This document shows positions 16,078 to 24,903 of a stretch of DNA of 64,000 nt, one piece after another. The position numbers and the translations under genes are program-made. The notes beneath the pieces were generated by a model. That model was not told the origin of the DNA. It worked only from the letters and a program-made list of their open reading frames with translations, and made no database searches. The stretch's first letter is position 1; the number at the start of each line of letters is the position of its first letter. This DNA is from Lachnoclostridium sp. Marseille-P6806 (GTDB lineage: Bacteria > Bacillota > Clostridia > Lachnospirales > Lachnospiraceae), in assembly GCF_900625025.1 (NCBI RefSeq), contig NZ_LR130575.1:1-64000 (forward strand), given 5' to 3'.

Positions 16078-17256
16078 ATGAATGAACTGGAACTGAAATA
16101 TGGCTGCAATCCGAATCAGAAGCCGTCCCGCGTCTGTATGGCGGACGGCGGCGAGCTCCCGTTCCGGGTTCTGAATGGACGCCCGGGCTACATTAATCTG
16201 ATGGATGCGTTTAACGGCTGGCAGCTTGTACGCGAGCTGAAGCGGGCGACGGGGAAGCCTGCGGCGGCCTCTTTCAAGCATGTTTCCCCGGCGGGTGCGG
16301 CAATTGGCCTGCCGCTCACGGATATCGAGCGAAAGATATACTGGGTGGAGGATATGGGCGAGCTGTCCCCGCTGGCCTCGGCCTACGCGCGTGCGCGCGG
16401 CGCGGACCGCATGAGCTCGTTCGGCGATTTCATTTCTCTGTCGGACGTCTGTGATCTGGACACGGCAAAGCTCATTCACCGGGAGGTATCCGACGGCGTC
16501 ATTGCGCCGGGGTACACGGAGGAGGCGCTGGCGCTCCTCTCCTCCAAGAAAAAGGGCGGCTACTGCGTTCTGGAGATCAATCCGGATTATGTTCCCGATT
16601 CGCTGGAACGGAGGCAGATTTTCGGCGTTACTTTTGAGCAGGGGAGAAACGATCTGCACATCAGCGATGAGCTGTTTGCGAATATTGTCACGAAGAACCG
16701 CGAGCTTCCGCAGAGTGCAAGGGACGATCTCGCCATTGCGCTGATCACGCTGAAATACACGCAGTCCAATTCGGTCTGCTATGTTAAGGGCGGTCAGGCC
16801 ATCGGCATCGGGGCGGGGCAGCAGTCGAGGATTCACTGCACGCGTCTTGCAGGCTCCAAGGCGGACAACTGGTATCTGCGGCAGAGCCCGCAGGTGCTGT
16901 CGCTCCCATTCCGTCCGGACATCCGCAGAGCGGACCGGGACAATGCGATTGACCTCTACATTGGCGAGGACTTCATGGACGTTCTCGCGGACGGACGCTG
17001 GGAGGCCGTGTTTACCGAAAGGCCGGAGGTTTTTACCGCGGAGGCGAAGCGGGCGTGGCTTGACGGAAATACGGGCGTCTCGCTGGGCTCGGATGCGTTT
17101 TTTCCGTTTGGGGACAACATCGAGAGAGCGTTCCGGAGCGGTGTCCGCTACATCGCGGAGCCGGGCGGCTCGGTGCGCGACGATCATGTGATCGCGGCGG
17201 CGGATTCCCACGATATGGTGATGTGCTTCACCGGAATACGGCTGTTCCATCACTGA
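16078..17256 (+). CDS. AICAR transformylase (stand-alone; phosphoribosylaminoimidazolecarboxamide formyltransferase)
   Basis: 392 residues; formylates AICAR with 10-formyltetrahydrofolate. It begins LKYGCNPNQKPSR, typical of the transformylase half of PurH, and has FKHVSPAGAA with the catalytic Lys-His pair, LKYTQSNSVCYVKGGQ, IGIGAGQQSRIHCTRLA and the C-terminal DDHVIAAAD. The inosicase domain that normally precedes it in PurH is absent; that activity is supplied by purO directly upstream. GGAGG lies 8 bases before the ATG. Confidence 0.92.
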   Translation: MNELELKYGCNPNQKPSRVCMADGGELPFRVLNGRPGYINLMDAFNGWQLVRELKRATGKPAAASFKHVSPAGAAIGLPLTDIERKIYWVEDMGELSPLASAYARARGADRMSSFGDFISLSDVCDLDTAKLIHREVSDGVIAPGYTEEALALLSSKKKGGYCVLEINPDYVPDSLERRQIFGVTFEQGRNDLHISDELFANIVTKNRELPQSARDDLAIALITLKYTQSNSVCYVKGGQAIGIGAGQQSRIHCTRLAGSKADNWYLRQSPQVLSLPFRPDIRRADRDNAIDLYIGEDFMDVLADGRWEAVFTERPEVFTAEAKRAWLDGNTGVSLGSDAFFPFGDNIERAFRSGVRYIAEPGGSVRDDHVIAAADSHDMVMCFTGIRLFHH

Positions 17257-17280
17257 CTGCCGTGCGGGAGAGGGGAGCTG

Positions 17281-17300
17281 GTGCCGAAGATCTTCGGCAC
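17281..17300. repeat. 20-bp perfect palindrome between AICAR transformylase and ispF
   Basis: GTGCCGAAGATCTTCGGCAC is fully self-complementary. It shares GTGCCGAAG with the 5' part of repeat copy B and CTTCGGCA with the 3' ends of copies B, C and D. It may be a collapsed relative of that repeat. There is no T-run after it. Confidence 0.55.
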
Positions 17301-17345
17301 GGCTGCTGATATGTGCGCCGTACAGAAAGAAAAGAACATACGATT

Positions 17346-17903
17346 ATGAGAATTGGAACAGGATATGACGTGCACCGCCTTGTCGAGGGCAGAGAGCTGA
17401 TTCTCGGAGGCGTTCATGTGCCATATGAAAAAGGTCTGCTCGGCCACTCGGATGCGGACGTCCTCGCCCATGCGGTGATGGACGCGCTTCTCGGGGCGGC
17501 GGCGCTGGGCGATATCGGCAAACTCTTCCCCGACAGCGACGAGAGCTACCGGGGAGCGGACTCCCTGAAGCTGATGGAGCGGGTCGCCGGGCTGCTTGGT
17601 GAGAACGGCTTTATTATCGAGAACGTCGACGCGACGGTGATTGCGCAGGCGCCCAAGCTCCGGCCCTTTATCGACGCGATGCGCGCTAATATGGCGGCGG
17701 CGCTCGGCATCGACGTATCGCAGGTCAGCGTCAAAGCGACGACGGAGGAGCATCTGGGCTTTACCGGGAGCGGCGAGGGGATGGCGTCTCAGGCTGCGGC
17801 GCTCCTCAGTACGGCGATGGAGGCCTGTTCGCAGGTGGTCGGTCCGGACGCCCCGGCGGGCGGGAGGTGTCCCGGCTGCGGCGGCTGTGCGGCAGGACAA
17901 TAA
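17346..17903 (+). CDS. ispF: 2-C-methyl-D-erythritol 2,4-cyclodiphosphate synthase with Cys-rich tail
   Basis: 185 residues; forms the cyclodiphosphate of the non-mevalonate isoprenoid pathway. The metal ligands are Asp8 and His10 (GYDVHRL) and His42 ([19 protein letters not shown]). [13 protein letters not shown] is the conserved substrate segment near the end. IspF usually stops near 157-160 residues; here about 25 extra residues end in [12 protein letters not shown] with three closely spaced cysteines, perhaps a metal-binding or simply unconstrained tail. It ends 2 bases before the cysS start, so the two are translationally close. The ribosome binding site is weak. Confidence 0.94.
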   Translation: MRIGTGYDVHRLVEGRELILGGVHVPYEKGLLGHSDADVLAHAVMDALLGAAALGDIGKLFPDSDESYRGADSLKLMERVAGLLGENGFIIENVDATVIAQAPKLRPFIDAMRANMAAALGIDVSQVSVKATTEEHLGFTGSGEGMASQAAALLSTAMEACSQVVGPDAPAGGRCPGCGGCAAGQ

Positions 17904-17905
17904 GG

Positions 17906-19402
17906 ATGGCAGAAATGGAAATTTATAACGACCTCTCAAAACAGAAAGAAGAATTTCGGCCGATCACGCCCGGCGAAGTAAAAATGTATGTCTGCGGGCC
18001 GACGGTGTACAACCTCATTCATATCGGAAACGCCAGACCGATGATCTTTTTTGACACGGTCCGGCGGTATTTCGAGTACCGGGGCTACCGGGTCCGCTTT
18101 GTCTCGAATTTTACGGATATCGACGATAAGATCATCCAGAAAGCCAACGAGGAGGGCGTCGACGCCTCGGTGATTTCCGAGCGCTACATTGCGGAGTGCC
18201 GGAAAGATATGGAGACGCTGAACGTCCGCACCGCCACGGTTCATCCGCAGGCGACGCAGGAAATTCAGGGGATGATCGACATGATTCAGAGCCTTGTCGA
18301 CAAGGGCTTTGCCTATGCGGCGGCGGACGGCACGGTGTACTACCGGACGAGAAAATTCCCGGAGTATGGCAAGCTCTCGCACCGAAACGTCGATGATCTG
18401 CGCTCCGGGGCCCGGACTCTTCTGGTTACCGGCGAGGATCAGAAAGAGGATCCGCTGGATTTCGTACTATGGAAGCCGAAAAAGGAGGGGGAGCCCTACT
18501 GGACCTCTCCGTGGTGCGACGGGCGCCCCGGCTGGCATATCGAGTGCTCGGTCATGAGCAAGCGGTATCTCGGCGACACGATGGACATTCACGGGGGCGG
18601 AGAGGACCTGATTTTCCCGCACCATGAAAATGAAATCGCGCAGTCCGAGGCATCGAACGGGGCGGAATTTGCGCGTTACTGGATGCACAATGCGTTCCTC
18701 AACATTGACAATCACAAGATGAGCAAATCTGCGGGAAACTTCTTCACGGTGCGCGATATCACGTCGCAGTACGATCCGAATGTGGTGCGCTATTTCATGC
18801 TGACCGTGCACTACCGGAGCCCGCTCAATTTCAGCAGGGAGCTTATGGAGTCGGCAAAGACCTCCTACGAGCGTATCTGCAACTGCGCGGCGAACCTCGC
18901 CTATCTCGAGGAGCGCGCGGCAGGAACGGACGCGGGAGCGGAGGGGCGTACAGCACGCACAGCGGCGGAGGCGGCTTCGCTTTTTGCTCCGGCGGCCGGC
19001 ATGAGCGAGGCGGAGACAGGGCTTCTTTCCGAGGCCGACGCATTCCGTGTCCGCTTTGAAAAGGTCATGGATGATGATTTCAATACGGCAGACGCCATTT
19101 CCACCGTGTTTGATCTTGTCCGCTGGATCAATATTCATGCCGATGAAAACAGCTCGCTGCCGTTCCTTACGGCGCTTCACAGCGCGCTGCTGACCTTTGC
19201 CGATATCCTCGGGATCCGCATTGAGAAAGAAAACGAGGCGGACGATACTCTGGCTTCCTACGTGGAATCGAAGATTGCCGAGCGGCAGGCGGCGCGGAAA
19301 GCGCGCGATTTTGCGCTTGCCGATGCGATCCGCGATGAGCTGCGGGATCGAGGAATTTTTCTCGAGGATACGAAAGACGGCGTAAAATGGAAGAAAGCCT
19401 GA
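17906..19402 (+). CDS. cysS: Cysteinyl-tRNA synthetase
   Basis: 498 residues; charges tRNA-Cys. The class I signature HIGNARP, the zinc-site cysteine in YVCGPTVYN, GWHIECSVM, DIHGGGEDLIFPHHENE and the KMSKS loop HKMSKSAGNF are all present. The C-terminal anticodon-binding region follows (DDDFNTADAI, RDELRDRGIFLEDTKDGV). Start ATG 17906 has AAGG directly upstream; ATG 17915 (six bases after AAGGATGG) is equally possible. The order ispF-cysS-mini-RNase III-rlmB-sigH matches the conserved Firmicute cluster. The 3' end overlaps the next gene by 16 bases. Confidence 0.97.
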   Translation: MAEMEIYNDLSKQKEEFRPITPGEVKMYVCGPTVYNLIHIGNARPMIFFDTVRRYFEYRGYRVRFVSNFTDIDDKIIQKANEEGVDASVISERYIAECRKDMETLNVRTATVHPQATQEIQGMIDMIQSLVDKGFAYAAADGTVYYRTRKFPEYGKLSHRNVDDLRSGARTLLVTGEDQKEDPLDFVLWKPKKEGEPYWTSPWCDGRPGWHIECSVMSKRYLGDTMDIHGGGEDLIFPHHENEIAQSEASNGAEFARYWMHNAFLNIDNHKMSKSAGNFFTVRDITSQYDPNVVRYFMLTVHYRSPLNFSRELMESAKTSYERICNCAANLAYLEERAAGTDAGAEGRTARTAAEAASLFAPAAGMSEAETGLLSEADAFRVRFEKVMDDDFNTADAISTVFDLVRWINIHADENSSLPFLTALHSALLTFADILGIRIEKENEADDTLASYVESKIAERQAARKARDFALADAIRDELRDRGIFLEDTKDGVKWKKA

Positions 19403-19809
19403 TCCTCCGGTATTTTCCGGCCCAAAAGCAGGACATCCGGAGCTACTCGCCGCTCGCGCTGGCATTCATCGGCGATGCGGTCTTTTCGCTGGTGATCCGG
19501 GCGATTGTGCTGGCAGGGGGAAACCGCCCGCCGGAAAAGCTCCACAGGGAAACGAGCCGCTATGTCTGCGCGGGTGCGCAGGCGGCGATCGGCCGGGCGC
19601 TGCAGTCTCTTCTTACGGAGGAGGAGCGCAGCGTCTACCGGCGGGGGCGCAACGCGAACCCGAATCATAAGGCAAAGAACGCCACGGAAGAGGAATATAT
19701 GGAGGCGACCGCGCTGGAGGCTCTGTGCGGCTGGCTCTATCTGAAAGAAGAACAGGAGCGCCTGCTGGAGCTGATCCGTGAGGGCATGCGTCTGGGAGGA
19801 TATCTTTGA
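19387..19809 (+). CDS. mrnC: Mini-ribonuclease III
   Basis: 140 residues; an RNase III catalytic domain without the double-stranded-RNA-binding domain, which matures 23S rRNA ends in Firmicutes. The signature LALAFIGDAVFSL (with Asp30) and the late acidic segment EYMEATALEALCGWLYL fit. RRGRNANPNHKAKNA is the conserved basic stretch. It overlaps the end of cysS by 16 bases and the start of rlmB by 4, so expression is tightly coupled. Confidence 0.94.
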   Translation: MEESLILRYFPAQKQDIRSYSPLALAFIGDAVFSLVIRAIVLAGGNRPPEKLHRETSRYVCAGAQAAIGRALQSLLTEEERSVYRRGRNANPNHKAKNATEEEYMEATALEALCGWLYLKEEQERLLELIREGMRLGGYL

Positions 19810-20600
19810 GAGACAACAGCAGGAAAAAATCGGATGCGGCCTTTTCTTCGCGCCGCGGAGAAAAGGATACGCTCTGCATTGAGGGCCGCAATGCGGTGAT
19901 CGAGGCGCTGCGGGCGGGACGGCCCGTCGATCGTCTCTATGTGCAGGACGGCTGCCGGGACGGCGCGGTGCTGACGATCCGCCGGGAGGCGGCGAAACGG
20001 GATATCGTCACGCGCTTTGTCACAAAGGCACGTCTCGATCAGATGTCGGAGACCGGGCATCATCAGGGTGTGATCGCACATGCGGCGGCGTATCATTACA
20101 GCGAGCTTGACGAGCTGTTCCGCAGAGCGGAGGAGCGGGGAGAGGATCCGTTCTTCATTCTTCTTGATAATATCGAGGACCCGCACAATCTGGGGGCGAT
20201 CATCCGGACGGCGAATACGGTCGGCGCGCAGGGTGTCATCATTCCGAAAGACCGTGCGGCGGGGCTCACGGCCACCGTGGCCAGAACCTCAGCCGGGGCT
20301 CTGAATTTTACGCCGGTCGCCCGCGTCACCAATCTGGTGGGTACCATCGAGGAGCTGAAAACGCGCGGGCTTTGGTTTGTCTGCGCGGATATGGACGGGG
20401 AGCCCATGACGCGGCTGAAGCTGAAAGGACCGATCGGCCTTGTGATCGGGGCGGAGGGAAGCGGCGTCTCCCATCTGGTGCGGGAAAAGTGCGATATGAT
20501 CGCCTCGATTCCGATGAGGGGCGAGATCGAGTCGCTGAATGCGTCGGTCGCCTGCGGCGTTCTGGCGTATGAAATTCTTCGCCAGAGAACGGACGGATAA
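19806..20600 (+). CDS. rlmB: 23S rRNA (guanosine-2'-O-)-methyltransferase RlmB/TrmH family
   Basis: 264 residues. An N-terminal substrate-binding domain (LCIEGRNAVIEAL) is followed by a SPOUT knot with NIEDPHNLGAIIRTA, VIGAEGSGVS and IPMRGEIESLNASVA, the three motifs of the family. The start is TTG 19806, overlapping the stop of the previous gene, with GGGAGG 6 bases upstream. It probably methylates a 23S rRNA guanosine; the exact position cannot be read from the sequence. Confidence 0.93.
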   Translation: MRDNSRKKSDAAFSSRRGEKDTLCIEGRNAVIEALRAGRPVDRLYVQDGCRDGAVLTIRREAAKRDIVTRFVTKARLDQMSETGHHQGVIAHAAAYHYSELDELFRRAEERGEDPFFILLDNIEDPHNLGAIIRTANTVGAQGVIIPKDRAAGLTATVARTSAGALNFTPVARVTNLVGTIEELKTRGLWFVCADMDGEPMTRLKLKGPIGLVIGAEGSGVSHLVREKCDMIASIPMRGEIESLNASVACGVLAYEILRQRTDG

Positions 20601-20688
20601 AAGCGGAAACGCCGGGCGGCCGTCAGGGCCGGACGGCAAAACTGCGGTCAGGAGAAGCGAAGAGACGTCGGAGGGAGGCGCAGGCGGC

Positions 20689-21363
20689 TTGCACAGGGAG
20701 CAGTACGGCAGATTTTCCGATGAGGAGCTGATCCGCCTGCACAGGGACGGGGATCCTCACGCGCAGGAGGTTCTGATTGCGCGCTATAAGGAGATGGTCC
20801 GCCGCCGGGCGGATTCCATGGCGGCGCCGACGAAAAGGCAGGGCGTTGAAAAGGCGGAGCTGATTCAGGAGGGAATGATCGGCCTGTTCCGCGCCGCGCA
20901 GGACTATGACTGCGGGCGGGACGCCTCCTATCGAACCTTTGCCGCGCTGTGTGTGGATCGCCGGATGTATACCTATATCCGGAATCATGTCCGCCTGAAG
21001 AACATGCCCCTCAACAGCGCGCTCTCTCTGCAGGCGCAGATCGCAGGCGAGGACGGGAGCGAGGAGAGCGGCGGCACGCTGGAGGATATTCTGAGCGAGC
21101 AGAATGTGCGTCATATGCCGTCCGGCGCGCTCGGGAAGAGCCCGGAGGAGCAGCTCATCGCGGAGGAGAGAATGGAAACGCTCCTGCTCCGCATGGAGGA
21201 GACGCTGAGCGACTTCGAGACGGACGTCTGCTATCTGATGCAGACCGGAATCGGCTATGCGGAGATCGCGCGGATTCTGAACCGCGACGCCAAGTCCGTC
21301 GACAATGCGATTCAGAGGGTACGCGGCAAGCTGCGGCGGATCCTGAAAGAGAGGGAACGGTGA
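20689..21363 (+). CDS. sigH: RNA polymerase sigma factor, SigH (sporulation sigma-30) type
   Basis: About 224 residues. Region 2 is recognisable in YGRFSDEELIRLHRDGD, LIARYKEMV, ELIQEGMIGLFRAAQDYD and SYRTFAALCVDRRMYTYIRN. Region 4 follows with LSDFETDVCYLMQTGIGYAEIARILNRDAKSVDNAIQRVRGKL. It lies behind rlmB, as sigH does in other Firmicutes. Start taken at TTG 20689, ten bases after GAGGGAGG and just before the conserved region; the open frame reaches back to ATG 20539 inside rlmB, so the start is uncertain. Spo0H proteins drive the switch to stationary phase and sporulation. Confidence 0.87.
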   Translation: MHREQYGRFSDEELIRLHRDGDPHAQEVLIARYKEMVRRRADSMAAPTKRQGVEKAELIQEGMIGLFRAAQDYDCGRDASYRTFAALCVDRRMYTYIRNHVRLKNMPLNSALSLQAQIAGEDGSEESGGTLEDILSEQNVRHMPSGALGKSPEEQLIAEERMETLLLRMEETLSDFETDVCYLMQTGIGYAEIARILNRDAKSVDNAIQRVRGKLRRILKERER

Positions 21364-21388
21364 GTGGGGAATATCCGCCAAATAACCC

Positions 21389-21418
21389 TTGCATTTCCCT
21401 GATTTCCTGTGTTATCAT
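21389..21418 (+). promoter_or_regulatory. Promoter of rpmE
   Basis: TTGCAT (21389-21394) and TATCAT (21413-21418) are 18 bases apart in an AT-rich gap after the sigma factor gene. A leader of about 60 bases with GAGAGGTGA precedes the rpmE ATG. Confidence 0.55.
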
Positions 21419-21485
21419 GAATGAGCTGTTCTGAGAGACAGACAATTACAACAGGTTTCTGTTGATGGATAGAGAGGTGAGAAGC

Positions 21486-21692
21486 ATGAAGGAAGGAATT
21501 CATCCCGAGTATTATCAGGCAACTGTTACCTGCAACTGCGGCAACACGTTTGTGACCGGCTCTACGAAGCCTGAGATTCACGTAGAGGTCTGCTCCAAGT
21601 GCCATTCGTTCTACACCGGCCAGCAGAAAGCGGCGGCGGCCAAGGGACGTATCGACAGATTCAATAAGAGATACGGTGTCAAGGCTGACTGA
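21486..21692 (+). CDS. rpmE: 50S ribosomal protein L31 (zinc-binding type)
   Basis: 68 residues. [17 protein letters not shown] and [12 protein letters not shown] are diagnostic. The four cysteines (CxC and CxxC) mark the zinc-containing C+ form, not the zinc-free paralog. GAGAGGTGA precedes the ATG at 21486; an in-frame ATG at 21465 lacks a ribosome binding site. It has its own promoter and terminator. Confidence 0.97.
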   Translation: MKEGIHPEYYQATVTCNCGNTFVTGSTKPEIHVEVCSKCHSFYTGQQKAAAAKGRIDRFNKRYGVKAD

Positions 21693-21717
21693 TTTTAACA
21701 GGGTCGACATGCAGAGA

Positions 21718-21745
21718 GGTTGGGGCGGCTGTCCCAGCCTTTTTT
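21718..21745 (+). terminator. Terminator after rpmE
   Basis: GGTTGGG pairs with CCCAGCC (one G-T pair) around an 8-base loop, followed by TTTTTT. It lies 25 bases after the rpmE stop. Confidence 0.8.
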
Positions 21746-21785
21746 GTGTTTTGTGACAGGCGGAAACGGACGGGGACGGAAGCGT

Positions 21786-22805
21786 ATGGCAGAGCAGCGG
21801 GAAAAACAGAAGCGGCAGAGACAGGAGAAGCGGCCCGGGAGACAAAAGCAGCATTACTCCGGCATCGGCGGACAGGCCGTGCTTGAAGGCGTCATGATGA
21901 AGAACGGCAGCATGTACGCGGTGGCGGTGCGCAGGCCCGACGGGCAGATTGAGACGGAGGTCGACGAGTACCACGGGCCTCTCGAAAATACGATCTGGAC
22001 AAAGCTTCCCTTTGTCCGCGGCGTATTCGTCTTTCTGGATTCTCTGATTCTCGGGATGAAGAGCCTCAGCTTTTCGACCTCCTTTTATGAGGAGGAGACG
22101 GAGGAGCCGACAAAACTCGACCGGGCGCTCGACCGGATCTCCGGCGGCAAGGGGGAAAAGCTGATCAAGACCTTTACCATGGTGATGTCGTTTCTCTTTG
22201 CCATCGGACTTTTTGTCGTTCTGCCGCTCTGGGTTTCCGAACGGCTGAACGTGTTTATCCGCAGCGCCTCGCTCATGGCGATCATAGAGGGCGTTCTCCG
22301 TCTCGTCTTTTTTCTTGTCTACATCGTGGCGATCAGCGCGATGAAAGACATCCGCAGGCTGTACCAGTATCACGGCGCGGAGCATAAGTGCATCAACTGC
22401 CTGGAGAGCGGGAAGCCGCTGACCGTCCGCAATGTGCGGCGGAGCACGCGCTTTCACCGGCGCTGCGGGAGCAGCTTTCTGATTCTGGTGGTGCTGGTGA
22501 GCATCGTGCTGTTCTTCTTTATCCGCGTGGACAGCCGCGTGCTGCGTCTTCTCCTGCGCTTTGTCCTGATCCCCGTCATTTCGGGAATTTCCTACGAGAT
22601 TATCCGGCTCGCCGGACGCGGGGACAACTTGTTTCTTCGCGTTCTTTCGGCACCGGGGCTCTGGCTTCAAAGGATCACGACAAAGGAGCCGGACAACGAG
22701 ATGATACGGGTCGCGATTGCCTCGGTGGAGGCCGTCTGCGACTGGAAGCGCTATCTCCGGGAGGAGTTCGGCTATACAGAGCAGGAGCTCGAGGAGTCTC
22801 TATGA
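21786..22805 (+). CDS. DUF1385 (YqhQ-like) membrane protein
   Basis: 339 residues. A basic, glutamine-rich N-terminus (EKQKRQRQEKRPGRQKQ) is followed by the family's SGIGGQAVLEGVMM motif. Several membrane helices then occur, among them VMSFLFAIGLFVVLPLWV and FLILVVLVSIVLFFF. Between them are YQYHGAEHKCINC and TRFHRRCGSSF, the conserved His, Glu and Cys residues of the family. Function is not established to my knowledge; the residues would suit metal binding or a membrane enzyme. It overlaps prmC by ATGA and belongs with prmC-prfA, a common Firmicute arrangement next to rpmE. Confidence 0.88.
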   Translation: MAEQREKQKRQRQEKRPGRQKQHYSGIGGQAVLEGVMMKNGSMYAVAVRRPDGQIETEVDEYHGPLENTIWTKLPFVRGVFVFLDSLILGMKSLSFSTSFYEEETEEPTKLDRALDRISGGKGEKLIKTFTMVMSFLFAIGLFVVLPLWVSERLNVFIRSASLMAIIEGVLRLVFFLVYIVAISAMKDIRRLYQYHGAEHKCINCLESGKPLTVRNVRRSTRFHRRCGSSFLILVVLVSIVLFFFIRVDSRVLRLLLRFVLIPVISGISYEIIRLAGRGDNLFLRVLSAPGLWLQRITTKEPDNEMIRVAIASVEAVCDWKRYLREEFGYTEQELEESL

Positions 22806-23659
22806 CGTACAGGGAGCTCTATGAAAGCGGTCTGGCGGCGCTCCGGTCGATGACGCCGCCCGATGAGGACGCGGCGCTGGATGCCCGGCTTTTTCTCGAG
22901 GCGGTGTGCGGAACCGATCAGCAGACCCTCCTGTGCCACGGGGAGAGGCCGGTTTCCGCGGAGGAGCGCGGCGCCTATGAGGGGATGATCGCGCGCCGGG
23001 CAGCGCATGAGCCGGCGGCCTATATCCTCGGCAAGCAGTATTTTATGGGACTGCGCTTTCACGTGACGGAGGCGGTGCTCATTCCGGAGCAGGATACGGA
23101 AATCCTTGCCGAGGAGGCGCTCCGGGAGCTTCACGACGGAATGCGGGTGCTCGATCTCTGCACCGGGAGCGGCTGCATTCTGCTGAGCCTCCTGCACTAT
23201 TCCAATGATACGAGCGGCGTCGGAACCGATCTCTCGCCGGGAGCCCTTGCTGTGGCAGAGGAAAACGCGCGGGCTCTGGGGCTTTCGGACCGCTGCTCCT
23301 TTCTGGAGGGCGATCTCTACGACGCGCTTCCGGCAGAGCGCTCCGGGCGCTTTCACCTTGCGGTGTCCAATCCGCCGTATATCGCGTCATCGGTGATACC
23401 GACGCTGATGGAGGAGGTGCGTTGCGCCGAACCGCGCATGGCGCTCGACGGCGGAGCGGACGGACTCGATTTTTACCGGAGGATCCTTGCGGGGATCCGC
23501 GGCAGGCTTGCGACCGGAGGGCTGCTTCTTATGGAGATCGGCTATGATCAGGGAGAGGCGGTGTCCTCGCTCATGCGGGAGCAGGGCTTTCGGGAGCTGC
23601 GGGTCGTAAAGGATTACGGCGGGAGGGACCGCGTCGTCCGGGGCGAGCTCGGCGGATAA
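22802..23659 (+). CDS. prmC: Peptide chain release factor N5-glutamine methyltransferase
   Basis: 285 residues; methylates the glutamine of the GGQ loop of release factors. The N-terminal helical domain ([14 protein letters not shown]) is followed by a Rossmann methyltransferase with [11 protein letters not shown] and the catalytic NPPY (190-193). The segment usually reading IPRPETE is IPEQDTE here, a mild variation. It is coupled to the upstream gene by an ATGA overlap and is followed 13 bases later by prfA, its substrate. Confidence 0.95.
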   Translation: MTYRELYESGLAALRSMTPPDEDAALDARLFLEAVCGTDQQTLLCHGERPVSAEERGAYEGMIARRAAHEPAAYILGKQYFMGLRFHVTEAVLIPEQDTEILAEEALRELHDGMRVLDLCTGSGCILLSLLHYSNDTSGVGTDLSPGALAVAEENARALGLSDRCSFLEGDLYDALPAERSGRFHLAVSNPPYIASSVIPTLMEEVRCAEPRMALDGGADGLDFYRRILAGIRGRLATGGLLLMEIGYDQGEAVSSLMREQGFRELRVVKDYGGRDRVVRGELGG

Positions 23660-23672
23660 AGGCAGGTGTACC

Positions 23673-24776
23673 ATGCAGGATTCGATGTTGAATAAATTGC
23701 AGGCGCTCTCCGTGCGGAGCGAGGATATCACCCGCGAGCTGGCGGAGCTGGGGACGGCGAACGATCAGGGACGCTTCCGCTCGCTGATGAAGGAGCAGAA
23801 TGAGCTTCGCCCTCTCGTGGAGACGTTTTCGGCGTATCAAAGGGCGCTCCGCGACATGGAGGATTCGCTTTCGCTCATGGAGGGAGAAACGGACCCTGAA
23901 ATGAAGAGCATGCTCCGGGAGGAGCTGGCGGCGGCGAAAGCGTCGGCGGCGGAGCGGGAGGAGGAGCTGCGGGTTCTCCTCCTGCCCAAGGACCCCAATG
24001 ATGAGAGAGACGTCATCATCGAGCTTCGGGCCGGGGCGGGCGGCGACGAGGCGGCGCTGTTTGCGGCCGAGCTCTATCGGATGTACGTTCATTATGCGGA
24101 AAAACGCGGATGGCGCGTCGCCACGGAGGAGTATGAGGAGATCGGGATCGGGGGAATGAAAAACGTCACCTTTACGGTTTCGGGGCAGGGCGCGTTCTCG
24201 CGCTTCAAATATGAGAGCGGGGTGCACCGCGTACAGCGTGTGCCCGAGACGGAATCGGGCGGACGGATCCACACCTCGACCTGTACCGTGGCCGTCATGC
24301 CCGAGATTTCCGACGAGATCGGGCTGGATATTCCGGCGTCGGATGTGCGCATGGATATCACCCGCGCCTCGGGGAACGGGGGGCAGGGCGTGAACACCAC
24401 GGATTCCGCGGTGCGCCTTACGCATCTGCCGACCGGCATCGTGATCTATTCCCAGACGGAGCGCTCCCAGCTTCAGAACAAGGCCAAGGCATGGGCGCTG
24501 CTGCGCTCCAAGCTGTATGATCTGGAGCAGCAGAGGCGCCATGACGAGGAGGCCGATCTGCGCCGCAGTCAGGTGGGGACGGGGGACCGCTCCGAGAAGA
24601 TCCGCACATATAATTTCCCGCAGGGACGTGTTACGGATCACCGGATCAAGCTGACGCTGCACCGGATCGAGGATATTCTGGAGGGCGATCTCGACGAGCT
24701 CATTGATGCGCTGACCGCCGCGGATCAGGCGGCGAAGCTGCTCAAAATGAGCGAGCGGGAATCGTCCGTGTTATGA
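23673..24776 (+). CDS. prfA: Peptide chain release factor 1
   Basis: 367 residues; ends translation at UAA and [36 protein letters not shown] with the codon-reading Pro-Glu-Thr tripeptide typical of Firmicute RF1, and the GGQ loop (236-238, [13 protein letters not shown]) are intact. The N-terminal coiled region ([11 protein letters not shown]..) and C-terminal [12 protein letters not shown] complete the family. AGGTG lies 5-6 bases before the ATG. The gene closes the rpmE-region operon, with a strong terminator behind it. Confidence 0.97.
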   Translation: MQDSMLNKLQALSVRSEDITRELAELGTANDQGRFRSLMKEQNELRPLVETFSAYQRALRDMEDSLSLMEGETDPEMKSMLREELAAAKASAAEREEELRVLLLPKDPNDERDVIIELRAGAGGDEAALFAAELYRMYVHYAEKRGWRVATEEYEEIGIGGMKNVTFTVSGQGAFSRFKYESGVHRVQRVPETESGGRIHTSTCTVAVMPEISDEIGLDIPASDVRMDITRASGNGGQGVNTTDSAVRLTHLPTGIVIYSQTERSQLQNKAKAWALLRSKLYDLEQQRRHDEEADLRRSQVGTGDRSEKIRTYNFPQGRVTDHRIKLTLHRIEDILEGDLDELIDALTAADQAAKLLKMSERESSVL

Positions 24777-24800
24777 TAAAATAAGCGCAGGCATAAACGT

Positions 24801-24845
24801 GCCGGCCGTTCTCCGTCAGAGTGGCGGGGAGCGGGCCGGCTTTTC
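24801..24845 (+). terminator. Terminator after prfA
   Basis: GCCGGCC pairs with GGCCGGC across a 26-base loop that is itself partly paired (CTCC with GGGG), followed by TTTTCC. It lies 24 bases after the prfA stop. Confidence 0.75.
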
Positions 24846-24860
24846 CGTATCGTGCGGGGC

Positions 24861-24897
24861 GCTGCGCGTCTCGCACCAAGGTGCTTCGGCATGGAGG
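24861..24897 (+). repeat. Dispersed structured repeat, copy C (3' end only, upstream of pheA)
   Basis: It begins GCTGCGCGTC, carries the stem GCACC-AA-GGTGC and ends CTTCGGCATGGAGG. Copy B has GCAC-GAAA-GTGC and the same 14-base end, so the stem is kept while loop bases change. Only the last ~40 bases of the repeat are present. The GGAGG is the ribosome binding site of pheA. Confidence 0.65.
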
Positions 24898-24903
24898 AAT
24901 CGG

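Noticed and set aside
20539-20688. Upstream start of the sigma factor at ATG 20539
   Set aside because: It overlaps the end of rlmB by 62 bases and adds 50 residues without similarity to region 1 or 2 of SigH.
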